The translations under genes were made by a program, and so were the position numbers. Source: Pseudorhodoplanes sp. (lineage in GTDB: Bacteria > Pseudomonadota > Alphaproteobacteria > Rhizobiales > Xanthobacteraceae). From it: DNA of 64,000 bases. The DNA lies in the NCBI GenBank assembly GCA_032027085.1, contig JAVSMS010000001.1:124001-188000 (forward strand), read 5' to 3'. Numbering within the stretch: the first letter of the stretch is position 1; every line of letters begins with the position of its first letter. Of the stretch, positions 62,322-64,000 are shown piece by piece. Under the pieces are notes generated by a model. The model made no database searches and was not told the origin of the DNA. It saw only the letters and a list, made by a program, of their open reading frames with translations.

Positions 62322-63188
62322 ATGACAATCGGGCTGTTTCAATCGCGCGCCGCCGTCTGCTTGTCTCTGCTCATTGCAGCCCTTGCCGCCGGCTGTTCGA
62401 GCAGCGCCATCCACGGCAACGCGGTCCCGCTGACCGAGGAAGCCGCTTACGCCTCTTCGCCGGTCAATATCGTCTCGCTCACCGAGGTGATTCAGCGCAA
62501 TCCCAAGGATCCGCAAGCCTACAATATGCGCGGCACCGTGTTCGGCCAGGCTGGCCGCCGCCGGGAAGCGCTTGAAGATTTCAACAAGGCGATCAGCCTC
62601 GATCCCAATTATGCGCAGGCCTATGCCAATCGCGGCCTGCTTTATCGCCAGAACAATCAGCTCGATCTTGCGCTGGCCGATTATAACAAGTCGATTTCGA
62701 TCGATGCCAATTATGCGGCGGCCTATCTTGGACGCGGCATGGTCAATCGGCTGAAAGGCCAGCTCATTCCCGCGCTGAACGATTTCAACAAGGCGATCGC
62801 AATCCGCCCCGACAATACGCAGGCCTATTACAATCGTGGCCTGCTTTATCAGAGCCAGAAGCAGCACCAGTTTGCGATCGACGATCTGTCGACCGCGATC
62901 ACGCTCTCGCAACGCGACGCCGAGCCTTTTGTTGCCCGCGCGCTGAGCTACCTGGCAGTAGGCGACGCAAAATCGGCCGCCGACGATCTCGACAACGCCG
63001 TCGCGCTCGACCCGCAAAACATCACCGCCTGGACCAGCCGCGGCCTTGCCTATGAACGGCTGGGCGATCGGGAAAAATCGGCGGGCTCTTACGCGAAGGC
63101 GCTCAACATCAGCCAGAATTACGAACCGGCCAATGCCGGCTTCAAACGGGTCGGCGGACAATTCGGAAAAACATATCAGGCATTTTGA
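62322..63188 (+). CDS. TPR-repeat lipoprotein
   Basis: 288 aa. Lipobox LAAGC gives Cys near residue 25. Then six or so tetratricopeptide repeats: AYNMRGTVFGQAGRRREALE, AYANRGLLYRQNNQLDLALA, AYLGRGMVNRLKGQLIPALN, AYYNRGLLYQSQKQHQFAID, PFVARALSYLAVGDAKSAAD, AWTSRGLAYERLGDREKSAG. A periplasm-facing scaffold, comparable to NlpI in layout. Monocistronic. Confidence 0.93.
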   Translation: MTIGLFQSRAAVCLSLLIAALAAGCSSSAIHGNAVPLTEEAAYASSPVNIVSLTEVIQRNPKDPQAYNMRGTVFGQAGRRREALEDFNKAISLDPNYAQAYANRGLLYRQNNQLDLALADYNKSISIDANYAAAYLGRGMVNRLKGQLIPALNDFNKAIAIRPDNTQAYYNRGLLYQSQKQHQFAIDDLSTAITLSQRDAEPFVARALSYLAVGDAKSAADDLDNAVALDPQNITAWTSRGLAYERLGDREKSAGSYAKALNISQNYEPANAGFKRVGGQFGKTYQAF

Positions 63189-63225
63189 TTTTCCCTCTCC
63201 CCACTTGCCGGGAGAATGAAGTGGC

Positions 63226-63999
63226 TCAATTGACCGTTTTCTCCAAAAACTCCCTCACGGCCACCTGAGCGCCGTGCTGATCGAGATTCTCATGCTCGCC
63301 CAGCGGAAACGGCACAAACCGCTTTGGCTCGGGCGCGAGTTCGAAAAGCCGCTGGCCGTAAGCGAAGGGAATGACGTTGTCGCGCATGCCGTGGAAAATC
63401 AGGATCGGCGCTTTGACCTGGCCGATACGCGTATCAGAGCGGAATTGGTCCTTCATCAGCAGGCTGACTGGAATGAAAGGATAAGCCGCGAAGGCAATGT
63501 CGGCGGTGGAGGTGTAAGGCGCTTCCAGAATCAGCGCATCGGCCTTGCGCTCAGCCGCCACCGCCACAGCAACCCCGGTGCCGAGCGACTCGCCCCAGAT
63601 CACGAGCTTTGCTTTCGGATATTGCGCACGGGCGAACGCGTAGGCCGCATCTCCATCGGCCAGCAGCCCCTCCTCGCTTGGCGAGCCGCCCGATCCGCCA
63701 TACCCGCGATAGGACAAGGCGACGAGCCCGCTGCCATCCGCGGTCAGATTTTTGAAGCGCGCCACGCGATGGCGCAACGCGCCGCCATTGCCGTGAAAAT
63801 AAAGGAAGACGGGCTTCTCCTCGCGCGGCGCCACGTGCCAGACGATAACGTCCGTGCCGTCGGAGGATTTCAGCACGTTCTCCCGAGCTTGCGAAAACCC
63901 CGTCATGGCAGGCGCGGTGCGCACGACCTCCGGGAAATACATCAGCGAGCGCTGGGCCAGATACATCAGGCCCACAATACCCCCATAGCAAACCAGCAC
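63226..63999 (-). CDS. Alpha/beta hydrolase (5' end may lie beyond the window)
   Basis: At least 257 aa. Membrane anchor near the N-terminus (GGIVGLMYLAQRSLMYFP), oxyanion region FLYFHGNGGALRHRVA, nucleophile elbow WGESLGTGVAVAV (Ser near 140), the acid Asp in FHGMRDNVIPFAYG near 205 and the His in LGEHENLDQHG near 236. Similar to the BEM46/YqkD type of membrane-anchored hydrolases. A GTG at 63999 can serve as start, but the frame is open to the window edge, so the true start may be outside. Confidence 0.88.
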   Translation of the reverse strand: MLVCYGGIVGLMYLAQRSLMYFPEVVRTAPAMTGFSQARENVLKSSDGTDVIVWHVAPREEKPVFLYFHGNGGALRHRVARFKNLTADGSGLVALSYRGYGGSGGSPSEEGLLADGDAAYAFARAQYPKAKLVIWGESLGTGVAVAVAAERKADALILEAPYTSTADIAFAAYPFIPVSLLMKDQFRSDTRIGQVKAPILIFHGMRDNVIPFAYGQRLFELAPEPKRFVPFPLGEHENLDQHGAQVAVREFLEKTVN

Positions 64000-64000
64000 G

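Overview
The window is high-GC, gene-dense chromosomal DNA from an alphaproteobacterium, most likely of the order Hyphomicrobiales (Bradyrhizobium/Xanthobacteraceae-like). Evidence for this is the ruvCAB/tol neighbourhood, a zapA-6S RNA-5-formyl-THF cyclo-ligase block, the alphaproteobacterial cell-cycle proteins RcdA and TrcR, the ispH-thrB(APH type)-rnhA operon, many Rhizobiales-typical DUFs (DUF1192, DUF2852, DUF4164, DUF465, DUF3592), and intergenic palindromic repeats of the kind common in Bradyrhizobiaceae. I see no phage, IS, CRISPR, tRNA or rRNA.

Layout. 1-3464 (minus): tolQ-tolR-tolA-tolB (tolB cut by the window edge). 3804-6471: four accessory genes (a frameshifted DUF6498 membrane-protein gene, DUF2852, a TetR/WHG regulator with two matching 19-bp palindromes, and an MGMT-type DNA repair gene). 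6481-11477 (minus): ruvC-DUF3592-ruvA-cdd-ruvB-NUDIX/DUF6869 fusion-ybgC, many joined by ATGA overlaps. 11510-15021: EamA transporter, two TauE/SafE paralogues, yebC. The usual order yebC-ruvC-ruvA-ruvB-ybgC-tolQRAB is therefore still recognisable, but every junction outside tolQRAB holds extra genes.

15124-18605 (minus): a Tat-exported MBL-fold hydrolase, YmdB-like phosphoesterase, 5-FCL, 6S RNA, zapA, DUF4164. 18832-27044 (plus): central carbon block tkt-gap-(41-aa membrane peptide)-pgk-class I aldolase, then a ThiE/TenI-like protein, a Sel1-repeat protein and efp. 27238-30680: inositol monophosphatase-like enzyme, an ExbB/MotA-like plus OmpA-like envelope pair and an acetyltransferase. 30793-39085: ABC exporter, rpmE, rcdA, DUF1192, quinone oxidoreductase, a large 7TM-PAS-GGDEF(degenerate)-EAL protein, YqgE.

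39190-47007: DsbD-alpha-like protein, peroxiredoxin, ispH-thrB-rnhA, a lipoprotein, trcR, three small or acetyltransferase genes, an L,D-transpeptidase. 47087-57189 is a catabolic and transport stretch: propionyl-CoA synthetase, a second pair of TauE/SafE permeases, a divergent IclR / Bug-receptor / M24-peptidase cluster with a clear double operator, a fatty-acyl-CoA synthetase and a second orphan Bug receptor. 57294-63999: two DUF465 genes, a GluR0-like ligand-gated channel homologue with a non-canonical pore, a three-TM cyclic-nucleotide-binding protein, purE-purK, rpsU, a TPR lipoprotein and an alpha/beta hydrolase.

Most of the window is ordinary housekeeping DNA. The best leads are the interrupted ruv-tol gene order with its NUDIX-DUF6869-DUF6869 fusion, the TetR and IclR operator architectures, the altered GluR0-type channel beside a Popeye-like cNMP-binding membrane protein, and the M24 protein that lacks one metal-binding glutamate. 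All assignments come from reading the sequence; no database search was run.
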